DNA from: Pseudomonas syringae
Lineage (GTDB): Bacteria > Pseudomonadota > Gammaproteobacteria > Pseudomonadales > Pseudomonadaceae
Direction: 5' to 3'
NCBI RefSeq assembly: GCF_021605415.1
Contig: NZ_WKEQ01000009.1
Location: 1 to 64,000, forward strand
DNA length: 64,000 bases
Positions within the stretch are counted from its first letter, which is position 1. Each line of letters starts with the position of its first letter. The notes beneath the pieces were generated by a model that made no database searches, was not told where the DNA came from, and saw nothing but the letters and a program-made list of their open reading frames with translations. A program made the position numbers and the translations under genes. This document shows positions 56,557 through 64,000 of this stretch, piece after piece.

Positions 56557-58046
56557 GGCGTCGCCGGCCGATATTGCAGCGCCTCGGCCAGATGCTCACG
56601 TTTGATTGCATCGACGTGCTCAAGATCCGCCAGTGTCCGGGCGACCTTGAGCAAGCGATGGGCCGAGCGCAGCGATAAGGTCAACCGCTCGCATGCCGAC
56701 TCCAGCCAGGCTTCATCGGCGGTGGATAGCATGCAGTGCCGTTTCAATCCCGGCAGATCGAGAAACGCATTGGCGCAGCCCTGACGTTTTTGCTGGCGTT
56801 CCCGGGCTTCGGCGACCACGGCGGCTGCGCTTGCGCTGTCCTCGCCGGGTTTTATCGCAGGGTTCAATGCGGTGGCTTCCCGAGCAACCGTCAGGTGCAG
56901 ATCGATCCGATCCAGCAGTGGCCCCGACAGTTTGTTGCGGTAACGCTGCACCATGTCCGGCGTGCAGGAGCATTTGCCACTGGGCTCACCGAGATAGCCA
57001 CAGGGGCAAGGGTTCATCGCCGCCACCAACTGAAAACGCGCAGGGAATCGCACCCGTTCCTTGGCTCGGGAAATCACGATGCAGCCGCTCTCCAAGGGCT
57101 CACGCAGCACCTCTAGAACCTTGCGATCAAACTCCGGCAGCTCATCAAGAAACAGCACGCCATGGTGGGCGAGGGTGATTTCGCCGGGTTGCGGTTTTGA
57201 ACTGCCGCCGACCAGCGCCGGCCCGGATGCCGAGTGGTGCGGTTGTCTGAAAGGGCGTTGCGGCCAGTGGGTGAGCGGTGCGCCGCTGGCGACCGACTGG
57301 ATTGCCGCGACTTCCAGCGCTTCACTCTCGGCCAGCGGCGGAAGCAGCCCCGGCAAGCGACTCGCCAGCAAGGTTTTGCCCGTCCCCGGTGGCCCACTGA
57401 ACAAAAGGTTATGCGCGCCCGCCGCCGCAATCAGCAGCGCCCGTTTGGCGGCGAGCTGGCCTTGCACTTCATTGAGGTCGGGGTAGGGTTTGGCGGCGTG
57501 AATCAAACCGTCCGATACGTAGGGCTCAACCGGCGTGTGCCCGTTGAAATGCGCCACGGCCTCCAGCAGATGGTCCACCGCAATCACCTTCAACCCCGAC
57601 GCCAGGCAAGCCTCTTCGGCATTCGCTCGCGGCACCACCAGCGAGCGTCCGGCCTTGCGGGCCGCCAACGCTGCCGGCAATACCCCGCGTACCGCTCGAA
57701 CCGCACCGGACAACGCCAGTTCACCGAGGCATTCGACATCGTCCAGCGTCAACGTTGGTACCTGCACACTCGCCGACAAAATCCCCAAGGCAATCGCCAG
57801 ATCAAACCGCCCGCCATCCTTGGGCAGATCCGCCGGCGCCAGATTCAACGTGATCCGCCGTGCCGGAAACTGCAGCCCGGAATTGATGATCGCGCTGCGC
57901 ACCCGATCCTTGCTCTCCTTCACCGCCGCCTCGGGCAGGCCGACCATGGTCAGTGACGGCAGACCGTTGGCGAGATGGACTTCGACGGTAACGGCGGGCG
58001 CATCCACGCCTATTTGGGCGCGACTGTGGACAATGGCGAGGGACAT
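56553..58046 (-). CDS. YifB/ComM-type magnesium chelatase-like AAA+ ATPase
   Basis: A 497-residue ATPase. The N-terminal Lon-like/ChlI region starts MSLAIVHSRAQIGVDAPAV, the Walker A SGPPGTGKTLLASRLPG lies near residue 215, Walker B is LFLDELPEF, and the MNPCPCGYLGE motif plus a C-terminal chelatase-like domain follow. ComM/YifB proteins help branch migration in natural transformation. ATG 58046 has AAGGAAC upstream. It points away from ubiK with the same orientation. Confidence 0.93.
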   Translation of the reverse strand: MSLAIVHSRAQIGVDAPAVTVEVHLANGLPSLTMVGLPEAAVKESKDRVRSAIINSGLQFPARRITLNLAPADLPKDGGRFDLAIALGILSASVQVPTLTLDDVECLGELALSGAVRAVRGVLPAALAARKAGRSLVVPRANAEEACLASGLKVIAVDHLLEAVAHFNGHTPVEPYVSDGLIHAAKPYPDLNEVQGQLAAKRALLIAAAGAHNLLFSGPPGTGKTLLASRLPGLLPPLAESEALEVAAIQSVASGAPLTHWPQRPFRQPHHSASGPALVGGSSKPQPGEITLAHHGVLFLDELPEFDRKVLEVLREPLESGCIVISRAKERVRFPARFQLVAAMNPCPCGYLGEPSGKCSCTPDMVQRYRNKLSGPLLDRIDLHLTVAREATALNPAIKPGEDSASAAAVVAEARERQQKRQGCANAFLDLPGLKRHCMLSTADEAWLESACERLTLSLRSAHRLLKVARTLADLEHVDAIKREHLAEALQYRPATP

Positions 58047-58376
58047 GGTCGTTCCTTGAGTGAATCGGGAGCCGCTTCCTGCGGGGTTTTTCAAGGGTAG
58101 TCGGAGGGAGGCCCCTGAGCGGGACGAGTGTGGCGGAAAAATTTCGCAGAATGTTGCAGGAGGGGTGTTGTATGGAATGGGTTTAGCAATGCAAGCAGAC
58201 GCAGGGACTAGTTATGCCCGTTAGCGGCCAGTTGGCTGACGCTCTGGTCCGTGCATTGCGCAGCTCTGACATCGGATGTGTTCAATCAGGGCAGGAGCTG
58301 GCGAAGCTTGCGATCGTTTGACGTTGCGTCAATCACGCGTAAAAGATCGCAGCCTTCGGCAGCTCCTACCGGGGAA
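58047..58376. other. Gene-free gap between yifB and ubiK with a palindrome
   Basis: About 245 bases without a recognisable gene, then a paired repeat at 58292-58369: GGAGCTGGCGAAGC... mirrored by ...GCAGCCTTCGGCAGCTCC, sharing the GATCGCAG element with the hairpin at 42872. It is likely the terminator of ubiK and the promoter region of yifB; no -35/-10 pair was convincing. Confidence 0.5.
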
Positions 58377-58637
58377 TTACTCGGCAGGGGGAGTGAGCTT
58401 CGCTTCCATCTCGGCAACCTTCGCTTCAAGGCTTTCGAGTCGGGCGCGGGTGCGGGCCAGCACGACCATTTGGCTATCGAATTCTTCGCGGCTCACCAGA
58501 TCCAGTTTGCTGAAGGCGCTTTGCAGCAGCATTTTGAACTGGCTTTCGATTTCGGCTTTCGGCAGCGGGGTGTCACCGCTGAACAGACGGGAGGCGGTGC
58601 CGGTCAAGGCGTCGAGGAAGTCTTTGGGCGCGAGCAT
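58377..58637 (-). CDS. ubiK: Ubiquinone biosynthesis accessory factor UbiK
   Basis: An 86-residue protein with DUF526/BMFP layout: an N-terminal amphipathic part (FLDALTGTASRLFSG) and a C-terminal coiled coil (about 45-80, LARTRARLESLEAKVAEMEA). UbiK binds UbiJ and helps the ubiquinone-making complex at the membrane; it is also known as a membrane-fusogenic protein. GGACATTC-like spacing precedes the ATG. It is divergent from the glnK control region. Confidence 0.88.
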   Translation of the reverse strand: MLAPKDFLDALTGTASRLFSGDTPLPKAEIESQFKMLLQSAFSKLDLVSREEFDSQMVVLARTRARLESLEAKVAEMEAKLTPPAE

Positions 58638-58708
58638 GGTGAATGTCCTGAAAACAATGGCCGGCAGTGTATCACGCAGTGTCTATAGTCATTTCGGCAG
58701 GCAGGGAT

Positions 58709-58756
58709 GCACGCTTTTCGCGCAAGTGGACAGATGGGCGCGCACCGTTGTTGTGC
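58709..58756 (+). promoter_or_regulatory. Two NtrC-like sites upstream of glnK
   Basis: GCAC-N7-GTGC at 58742-58756 matches the NtrC consensus, and GCAC-N7-GCGC (one mismatch) lies at 58709-58723. They are 33 bases apart, about three helical turns, and some 100 bases before the sigma54 start, the usual enhancer distance. Confidence 0.7.
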
Positions 58757-58831
58757 GTATCCGGATTGTCTTTGAGGCGAAGGTGCCTGCCACAGCGGCC
58801 AAGGGACTGAAATCAGTGGGTTTTGGCGACA

Positions 58832-58848
58832 TGGCAAGGTTTCTGCTA
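58832..58848 (+). promoter_or_regulatory. Sigma54 promoter of glnK-amtB
   Basis: TGGCAAGGTTTCTGCTA has GG at 58833-58834 and GC at 58845-58846, the -24/-12 spacing. With the NtrC-like sites at 58709 and 58742 it gives nitrogen-limitation control. The leader to the glnK ATG is about 175 bases and contains an inverted pair TGCACTG/CAGTGCA (58865-58899). Confidence 0.75.
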
Positions 58849-58935
58849 AGACCCTTGTGACCCATGCACTGATGCAGTCGCTGTGATGGATGCAGTGCAG
58901 CAGACGGGACGGGGAGTTTCGTCTGGAGCGGTTAA

Positions 58936-59373
<438 letters not shown>

Positions 59374-59408
59374 GCCGCCACAAACCCAACGCCCCAGGAG
59401 AAAACAAT

Positions 59409-60746
59409 ATGACTCTGCGTAAAATCGCAGGGCTAGGAGCCCTGTTGTCCATCGTAATGCCCGGCCTTGCTATGGCGGCAGACGAAGTGGCGGCCCCAGT
59501 CCTCAATTCCGGCGACACCGCCTGGATGCTCACCTCGACAGCTCTCGTGCTGTTCATGACCATCCCGGGCCTGGCGCTGTTCTACGGCGGCATGGTTCGC
59601 TCGAAAAACATTCTTTCCGTGATGATGCAGTGCTTCGCGATTACCGGTCTGATCAGCATCCTGTGGGTCGTTTATGGCTACAGCATTGCGTTCGACACCA
59701 CCGGCATGGAGCAGGGCGTCGTCAACTTCAACTCGTTCTTCGGCGGCATGGGCAAGGCGTTCCTGGCCGGTGTCACCCCGGCGAGTCTGACCGGCCCGGC
59801 GGCGCTGTTTCCCGAGGCGGTCTTCATCACCTTCCAGATGACATTCGCGATCATCACCCCGGCGCTGATTGTCGGTGCGTTCGCCGAGCGGATGAAGTTC
59901 TCCGCGATGCTGATCTTCATGGGCGTCTGGTTCACCCTGGTGTATGCACCGATCGCGCACATGGTCTGGTCCGGCAACGGCGGCCTGATGTGGGACTGGG
60001 GCGTACTCGACTTCGCCGGCGGCACCGTGGTGCACATCAACGCCGGTGTGGCCGGTCTGATTGCCTGCCTGGTACTCGGCAAGCGTAAAGGCTTCCCGAC
60101 CACCCCGATGGCGCCGCATAACCTCGGTTACACCCTGATGGGTGCAGCGATGCTGTGGGTCGGCTGGTTCGGCTTCAACGCCGGTTCCGCCGCTGCCGCT
60201 AACGGCACCGCTGGCATGGCGATGCTGGTTACCCAGATCGCAACCGCCGCCGCCGCACTGGGCTGGATGTTCGCCGAATGGATCACCCACGGTAAGCCAA
60301 GCGCACTGGGCATCGCCTCGGGTGTGGTTGCCGGCCTGGTCGCCATTACACCGGCTGCCGGCACTGTCGGCCCGATGGGCGCACTGGTTATCGGCCTGGC
60401 GGCTGGCGTGGTGTGCTTCTTCTGCGCCACCACCCTGAAACGCAAGCTGGGCTACGACGATTCCCTGGACGCCTTCGGCGTACACGGCATCGGCGGTATC
60501 CTCGGCGCGATCCTGACCGGTGTGTTCGCTGCACCAGCATTGGGCGGCTTCGGCACTGTCACCGACATCGGTGCTCAGGTCTGGATTCAAATAAAAGGCG
60601 TGGGCTTCACGGTGATCTACACCGCGATCGTCACGTTCATCATCCTCAAGGTTCTGGACGCCGTCATGGGCCTGCGTGTGACCGAGGAAGAAGAGTCGGT
60701 CGGCCTCGATCTGGCACAGCACAACGAACGTGGCTACAACTTGTAA
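59409..60746 (+). CDS. amtB: Ammonium transporter AmtB
   Basis: A 445-residue trimeric ammonia channel: signal peptide (about 1-24, ending AMA), then eleven membrane segments. Family features include FYGGMVRSKNILSVMMQC, the twin histidine region with VVHINAGVAGL and the C-terminal VHGIGGILGAILTG. It moves ammonium across the inner membrane under nitrogen limitation and is gated by GlnK from the same transcript. Confidence 0.97.
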   Translation: MTLRKIAGLGALLSIVMPGLAMAADEVAAPVLNSGDTAWMLTSTALVLFMTIPGLALFYGGMVRSKNILSVMMQCFAITGLISILWVVYGYSIAFDTTGMEQGVVNFNSFFGGMGKAFLAGVTPASLTGPAALFPEAVFITFQMTFAIITPALIVGAFAERMKFSAMLIFMGVWFTLVYAPIAHMVWSGNGGLMWDWGVLDFAGGTVVHINAGVAGLIACLVLGKRKGFPTTPMAPHNLGYTLMGAAMLWVGWFGFNAGSAAAANGTAGMAMLVTQIATAAAALGWMFAEWITHGKPSALGIASGVVAGLVAITPAAGTVGPMGALVIGLAAGVVCFFCATTLKRKLGYDDSLDAFGVHGIGGILGAILTGVFAAPALGGFGTVTDIGAQVWIQIKGVGFTVIYTAIVTFIILKVLDAVMGLRVTEEEESVGLDLAQHNERGYNL

Positions 60747-60757
60747 GTCACCGTTTG

Positions 60758-60789
60758 AAAAAAATGCCCGGTTCGCCGGGCATTTTTTT
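60758..60789 (+). terminator. Intrinsic terminator of glnK-amtB
   Basis: ATGCCCGG-TTCG-CCGGGCAT with flanking A and T runs, 11 bases after the amtB stop. Confidence 0.95.
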
Positions 60790-60960
60790 GTCTGGAATTT
60801 GTCATTCAGGACACAGCTGAAAGGATTTTTCGTACCGCTTTTGTCGTGTTTGCGACGGCAGTTTTTCTACGGCCAATCGCTTACATCATCGGACGAATAT
60901 TAGGACCTTTGTTTTTTCCCAGAGCGCGCTAGAATGCGCCCCGAACGTGCGGAGAACTGT

Positions 60961-61386
60961 ATGTGGCAACAGACTCTGATAACCCTGCGGGCGCGGCCCC
61001 GGGGCTTTCATCTGGTGACGGACGAACTGCTCGCAGGTTTGCCTGAACTCAAGGCATATAGGGTCGGTCTGTTGCATTTGCTGCTGCAGCACACCTCGGC
61101 GTCGTTGACCATCAACGAGAACGCCGATCCGGCGGTTCGTAGAGACTTCGAACGATTTTTTAATCGTCTGATCCCACAAGGAACAGACGGCTATGAGCAT
61201 AACGACGAAGGCCTGGACGACCTCCCGGCGCACTTCAAGGCCAGCGTGCTTGGCTGTCAGCTCAGTCTGCCGATTTCGGCAGGTCGACTGGCTCTGGGTA
61301 CGTGGCAAGGCGTTTATCTGGGCGAGCACCGTGATCATGGCGGTGCCCGTAAAGTCCTCGCCACCGTTTACGGTGAACAGGCATAA
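60961..61386 (+). CDS. YjbQ/UPF0047 family protein
   Basis: A 141-residue protein with the UPF0047 signatures [56 protein letters not shown]. Members bind metal through histidines and show weak secondary thiamine-phosphate synthase activity. ATG 60961 has GCGGAG eight bases upstream; the frame nine codons earlier is not conserved. It stands alone after the amtB terminator. Confidence 0.9.
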   Translation: MWQQTLITLRARPRGFHLVTDELLAGLPELKAYRVGLLHLLLQHTSASLTINENADPAVRRDFERFFNRLIPQGTDGYEHNDEGLDDLPAHFKASVLGCQLSLPISAGRLALGTWQGVYLGEHRDHGGARKVLATVYGEQA

Positions 61387-61488
61387 GCCGCTGGTCAGCA
61401 GCGGTGGACGATTTTTTCCGGCGACTTTTAGACAGTTGCCAAAGCTGGGCTATAACTAATCTGCTTTTCGCAAGTCATGAGGTAGAAC

Positions 61489-61818
61489 ATGAGCGACGAT
61501 GATCTGGAAAACGACGACCTCGAAGTAGGCGACGACGACGAAACCGAAGAAGGTCTGGAAGCAGCAGCCGAAGACGTCGCTGAAGACAGCGATGACAGCG
61601 GCGATGCACCGGCCCCGGCTGCCAAAGGTAAAGCCAAGGCGGCGGTGTCGGTTGACGAGCTGCCGAGCATAGAAGCCAAGAACAAGGAACGCGACGCCCT
61701 GGCCAAGGCCATGGAAGACTTCCTTGCACGTGGTGGCAAGGTGCAGGAAGTGGAGGCCAATGTGGTCGCCGATCCGCCGAAGAAGCCGGACAACAAGTAC
61801 GGAAGCCGTCCTATCTGA
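61489..61818 (+). CDS. sutA: SutA, small acidic RNA polymerase-associated protein
   Basis: A 109-residue protein with a highly acidic N-terminal half (residues 1-43, mostly D/E), an Ala/Pro/Lys linker (about 44-55) and a conserved C-terminal part (LPSIEAKNKERDALAKAMED, then ending DNKYGSRPI). This is the pattern of Pseudomonas SutA, which binds RNA polymerase and aids transcription during slow growth. Location after yjbQ and amtB also matches. A terminator follows. Confidence 0.88.
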   Translation: MSDDDLENDDLEVGDDDETEEGLEAAAEDVAEDSDDSGDAPAPAAKGKAKAAVSVDELPSIEAKNKERDALAKAMEDFLARGGKVQEVEANVVADPPKKPDNKYGSRPI

Positions 61819-61838
61819 GGACTGCTGCCTGCTGATTG

Positions 61839-61867
61839 AAAAAGCCCGCCGTCGCTGCGGGCTTTTT
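61839..61867 (+). terminator. Intrinsic terminator of sutA
   Basis: AAAAAGCCCGC mirrored by GCGGGCTTTTT around a seven-base loop, 20 bases after the sutA stop. Confidence 0.93.
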
Positions 61868-61919
61868 CATGTCTGGAATAAAAACATGAGAGCGATACAA
61901 ACCCTGTGGGAGTTCAGAG

Positions 61920-62624
61920 TCAGTGCGGGGCATTCCAGCGGGCCAGCACGGCCGGCAATTCGCTTAGGCTGCGGATCTCGGCATCTGGCTGGCGTTCGGC
62001 CTCCCAGGCTTTGGCCGCCGGGTTGAACCATACCGCGCGCAACCCCGCCTGCTGCGCACCGGCGATGTCATCGCCAGGATGGTCGCCAATGTGCACTGCC
62101 GCGTCGGCGCTCACGCCGCCGCGTTGCAGGGCTTCATGGAACAACCGTGCATCCGGCTTGGCGATGCCGATGTCTTCGGCGCACAGGGCGAACTTGAAGT
62201 AGTCCGCGAGCCCCAACCGGCGCACGTCGGCGTTGCCATTGGTGACTACGCCGAGGGCGTATTGATTGGCGAGGATTTCCAGCAGCGGCTCGACCTCGGG
62301 GAACACTTCGATCTGATGTCGAGCATGCAAAAACACGTCGAAACCCTTGTCCGCCAGATCCGACGCTTCGCCATGGGCATAACCGGATTCTTCCAGCGCA
62401 TGGAACAACACCTTGCGGCGCAAGGCGCTGATGCGATGCTTCAACTGCGGCTCAGCCCCCAGAACACGCTCGCGGATCGCCCACAAATGTTCAACCGGCA
62501 CCGCGCCCAGGTTCGGTGCATGTTCTACCAGCCATTCGCGTAAAACGGCTTCGGCACTGACGATCACCGGGGCGGTGTCCCACAGAGTGTCGTCGAGGTC
62601 GAAGGTGATCAACTGAATGCTCAT
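61920..62624 (-). CDS. HAD-like hydrolase
   Basis: A 234-residue haloacid dehalogenase superfamily phosphatase. Motif [15 protein letters not shown] at residues 8-21 carries the nucleophile aspartate, motif [10 protein letters not shown] (Thr/Asn) is in the middle, and motif [21 protein letters not shown] gives the metal aspartates. It resembles YjjG/pyrimidine 5'-nucleotidase type enzymes. Its ATG overlaps the xerC stop by 4 bases, so the pair is translationally coupled. Substrate unknown. Confidence 0.9.
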   Translation of the reverse strand: MSIQLITFDLDDTLWDTAPVIVSAEAVLREWLVEHAPNLGAVPVEHLWAIRERVLGAEPQLKHRISALRRKVLFHALEESGYAHGEASDLADKGFDVFLHARHQIEVFPEVEPLLEILANQYALGVVTNGNADVRRLGLADYFKFALCAEDIGIAKPDARLFHEALQRGGVSADAAVHIGDHPGDDIAGAQQAGLRAVWFNPAAKAWEAERQPDAEIRSLSELPAVLARWNAPH

Positions 62625-63520
62625 GAATCATCGCCTTTCATGCGTTTGGCCCGTGGATGGGCACTGTCGTAGACCGCCGCCAGATGCTGAAAGTCCAGGT
62701 GGGTATAGATCTGGGTGGTCTTGATGTCCGAGTGGCCGAGCAATTCCTGAACCCCGCGCAGATCCTGCGAGGATTCCAGCAAGTGGCTGGCGAAAGAATG
62801 CCGCAGCATGTGCGGGTGCAGGTTCTGCCCCAGTTCGCGCGCGCCGGCCAATTTCACCCGCACCTGGATCGTTCGTGGGCCGAGCCGCCGACCTTGCTGG
62901 CTGACAAACACGGCGTCGTCCGCCGGATTGGTCATCGCCCGCAGCGGCAGCCACAGTTCGAGGGCTTCGCGAGCCTTTTTGCCCACCGGCAGCAGGCGCG
63001 TCTTGCTGCCCTTGCCCAGCACTTGAACCATGCCGTCAGTGAGGTCGAGCTGCTCGAGGTTGAGCCCGGTCAGCTCCGATAAACGCAGGCCCGAGGAATA
63101 AAACAGCTCCAGGATTGCCTGGTCGCGGCGAGCGAGAAAATCGTCCTCCACCGCGCCTTCCAGCAGTTGCAATGCGCGGTCGGTATCAAGCGTTTTCGGC
63201 AGGCGTCTTTCGCCTTTTGGCGGCGTCAGGCCGGTAGCCGGATCGTGGTCGCAGAGACCTTCGCGATTGAGATAGTGATAGAACCCGCGCACCGCCGACA
63301 GCAACCGCGCAAGGCTTCGTGAGGACTGGCCCTGAGAATGCAGGCGCGCGATCAGGCTGCGCAGACGCTGAATATCCAGCGACGCCCAACTGCCGATGTT
63401 CTGTTTGACACACCAGCCGAGGACTTTATCGAGGTCGCGGCGGTAAGCCGACAGCGTATGCGGCGACACCTGTCGCTCACTGCGCAAGTGTTCGCAGTAA
63501 GCGTCCAGTTGCCGTTCCAT
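62621..63520 (-). CDS. xerC: Tyrosine recombinase XerC
   Basis: A 299-residue recombinase for chromosome dimer resolution at dif with XerD. The N-terminal SAM-like domain covers about 1-90; the catalytic domain shows [19 protein letters not shown] (first Arg), [15 protein letters not shown] (His-x-x-Arg) and the C-terminal tyrosine in [12 protein letters not shown]. It lies between DUF484 and HAD genes, the normal housekeeping order (dapF-DUF484-xerC-HAD), so it is not part of a mobile element. Confidence 0.95.
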   Translation of the reverse strand: MERQLDAYCEHLRSERQVSPHTLSAYRRDLDKVLGWCVKQNIGSWASLDIQRLRSLIARLHSQGQSSRSLARLLSAVRGFYHYLNREGLCDHDPATGLTPPKGERRLPKTLDTDRALQLLEGAVEDDFLARRDQAILELFYSSGLRLSELTGLNLEQLDLTDGMVQVLGKGSKTRLLPVGKKAREALELWLPLRAMTNPADDAVFVSQQGRRLGPRTIQVRVKLAGARELGQNLHPHMLRHSFASHLLESSQDLRGVQELLGHSDIKTTQIYTHLDFQHLAAVYDSAHPRAKRMKGDDS

Positions 63521-63522
63521 GT

Positions 63523-64000
63523 TCAGCGTACCGAGCGCAGGGAGCTGTTGACTCGTGGCAGCACGCGGCCCATGACTTCGGCGATGTAGCTGAGAAACAG
63601 CGTGCCCACCGAACTCTTGTAGTGCTGGGGGTCACGGCTGGCGATCGCCAGAATGCCGTGGATGCCCTGATGGCTGATGGCGACGACGGCGGTGGAACCG
63701 ATCTGCTTGCGCTGCTCTTCGCCGAACAGGAAGTCCAGTTCATGCTCGCGCAGCGTGCCGCTGACACTCTTGCCTTCAGTGAGCAGGCCGCCGATGGCGG
63801 TCTGCGCGTCGGCGTGGGTCACCCAGCGGCCGACCGGTGCCGGATTGTCGCCGAGCAGGATCAGGCTGACGAAGGGCACCTGAAAGTCCTGGCGCAGGCT
63901 GTCTTCGACGCTTATTACCACGTCTTCGAGGCTGGCGGCGTCCATCAGGGCGAGGATCAGGCGACGGGTTTTGTCGAACAGGCGATCGTTATCCCGTGCC
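63523..64000 (-). CDS. DUF484 (GAF-like) protein, cut by the window end
   Basis: Open from the window edge leftwards (159 codons visible) with a frame continuing upstream of the first internal ATG (63945). It contains [16 protein letters not shown] and the GAF-like pattern with [20 protein letters not shown]484 proteins precede xerC in many gammaproteobacteria. The stop lies 2 bases before the xerC start, so the two are coupled. The true start is outside the window. Confidence 0.88.
   Translation of the reverse strand, partial: ARDNDRLFDKTRRLILALMDAASLEDVVISVEDSLRQDFQVPFVSLILLGDNPAPVGRWVTHADAQTAIGGLLTEGKSVSGTLREHELDFLFGEEQRKQIGSTAVVAISHQGIHGILAIASRDPQHYKSSVGTLFLSYIAEVMGRVLPRVNSSLRSVR

Noticed and set aside
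62621..63520. Tyrosine recombinase as a sign of a mobile element or integron
   Set aside because: Length, motifs and neighbours fit housekeeping XerC; no attachment repeats or cassettes nearby.

Overview
The window looks like a chromosomal segment of a Pseudomonas of the fluorescens group. The evidence is high GC coding sequence, a gene order I recognise from Pseudomonas (ridA-spoT-rpoZ-gmk-yicC / rph / crc-pyrE / argB-algC-dut-coaBC / radC / rpmB-rpmG / kauB / dadR-dadA-ridA-dadX / cytochrome c5 / xpt / rep / glnK-amtB / sutA / xerC), and many short paired palindromes of the REPIN type between genes. Similarities and gene-order comparisons come from memory; no search was run.

Layout. 1-9000: start of exbB, an NAD-dependent epimerase-like protein, a lipoprotein, the stringent response and nucleotide block (ridA, spoT, rpoZ, gmk, yicC) divergent from rph, a small membrane protein, and crc. 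9083-17367: pyrE, argB, algC, dut, coaBC, radC, a peptide-type ABC substrate-binding protein, and rpmB-rpmG behind a promoter and a folded leader that can hide the rpmB ribosome binding site. 17577-22605: cupin, aldehyde dehydrogenase KauB, MFS transporter, phospholipase D-like lipoprotein. 22910-32148: two consecutive four-gene chaperone-usher fimbrial operons (pilin, chaperone, usher, minor subunit), clearly duplicates of each other. 32158-40779: MocR-type regulator and divergent DUF1127 protein, FAD oxidoreductase, Cys-cluster protein, D-amino acid/alanine catabolism (dadR, dadA, ridA-like, dadX), a PuuR-like regulator, and cytochrome c5. 40914-42836: acetyl-CoA hydrolase/transferase. 45809-58637: xpt, rep, a GGDEF/EAL protein, MATE exporter, LysR regulator, chemoreceptor, aldose-epimerase-like exported protein, yifB, ubiK. 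59035-64000: glnK-amtB behind a sigma54 promoter with tandem NtrC-like sites, yjbQ, sutA, a HAD hydrolase, xerC and a DUF484 gene cut by the window end.

The most unusual region is 43124-45662. It is clearly more AT-rich than its surroundings and lies between two REPINs. It encodes a 33-residue peptide (44120-44221, minus), a 312-residue protein resembling the metal-binding end of M29 aminopeptidases directly downstream of it, and, divergently, a free-standing protein with the catalytic core of phenylalanyl-tRNA synthetase plus a C-terminal FDX-ACB domain. A tiny precursor-like gene, an M29-like metalloenzyme and an orphan aminoacyl-tRNA-synthetase-like ligase suggest a peptide-modifying (RiPP-like or amino-acid-adding) system. 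That is inference, and the product is unknown.

How genes work together: DadA makes imino acids that the overlapping RidA homologue can hydrolyse, DadX interconverts L- and D-alanine, and DadR probably controls them. SpoT, omega and Gmk share (p)ppGpp and GTP metabolism. GlnK gates AmtB under NtrC/sigma54 control. The two fimbrial operons each carry a complete secretion set.
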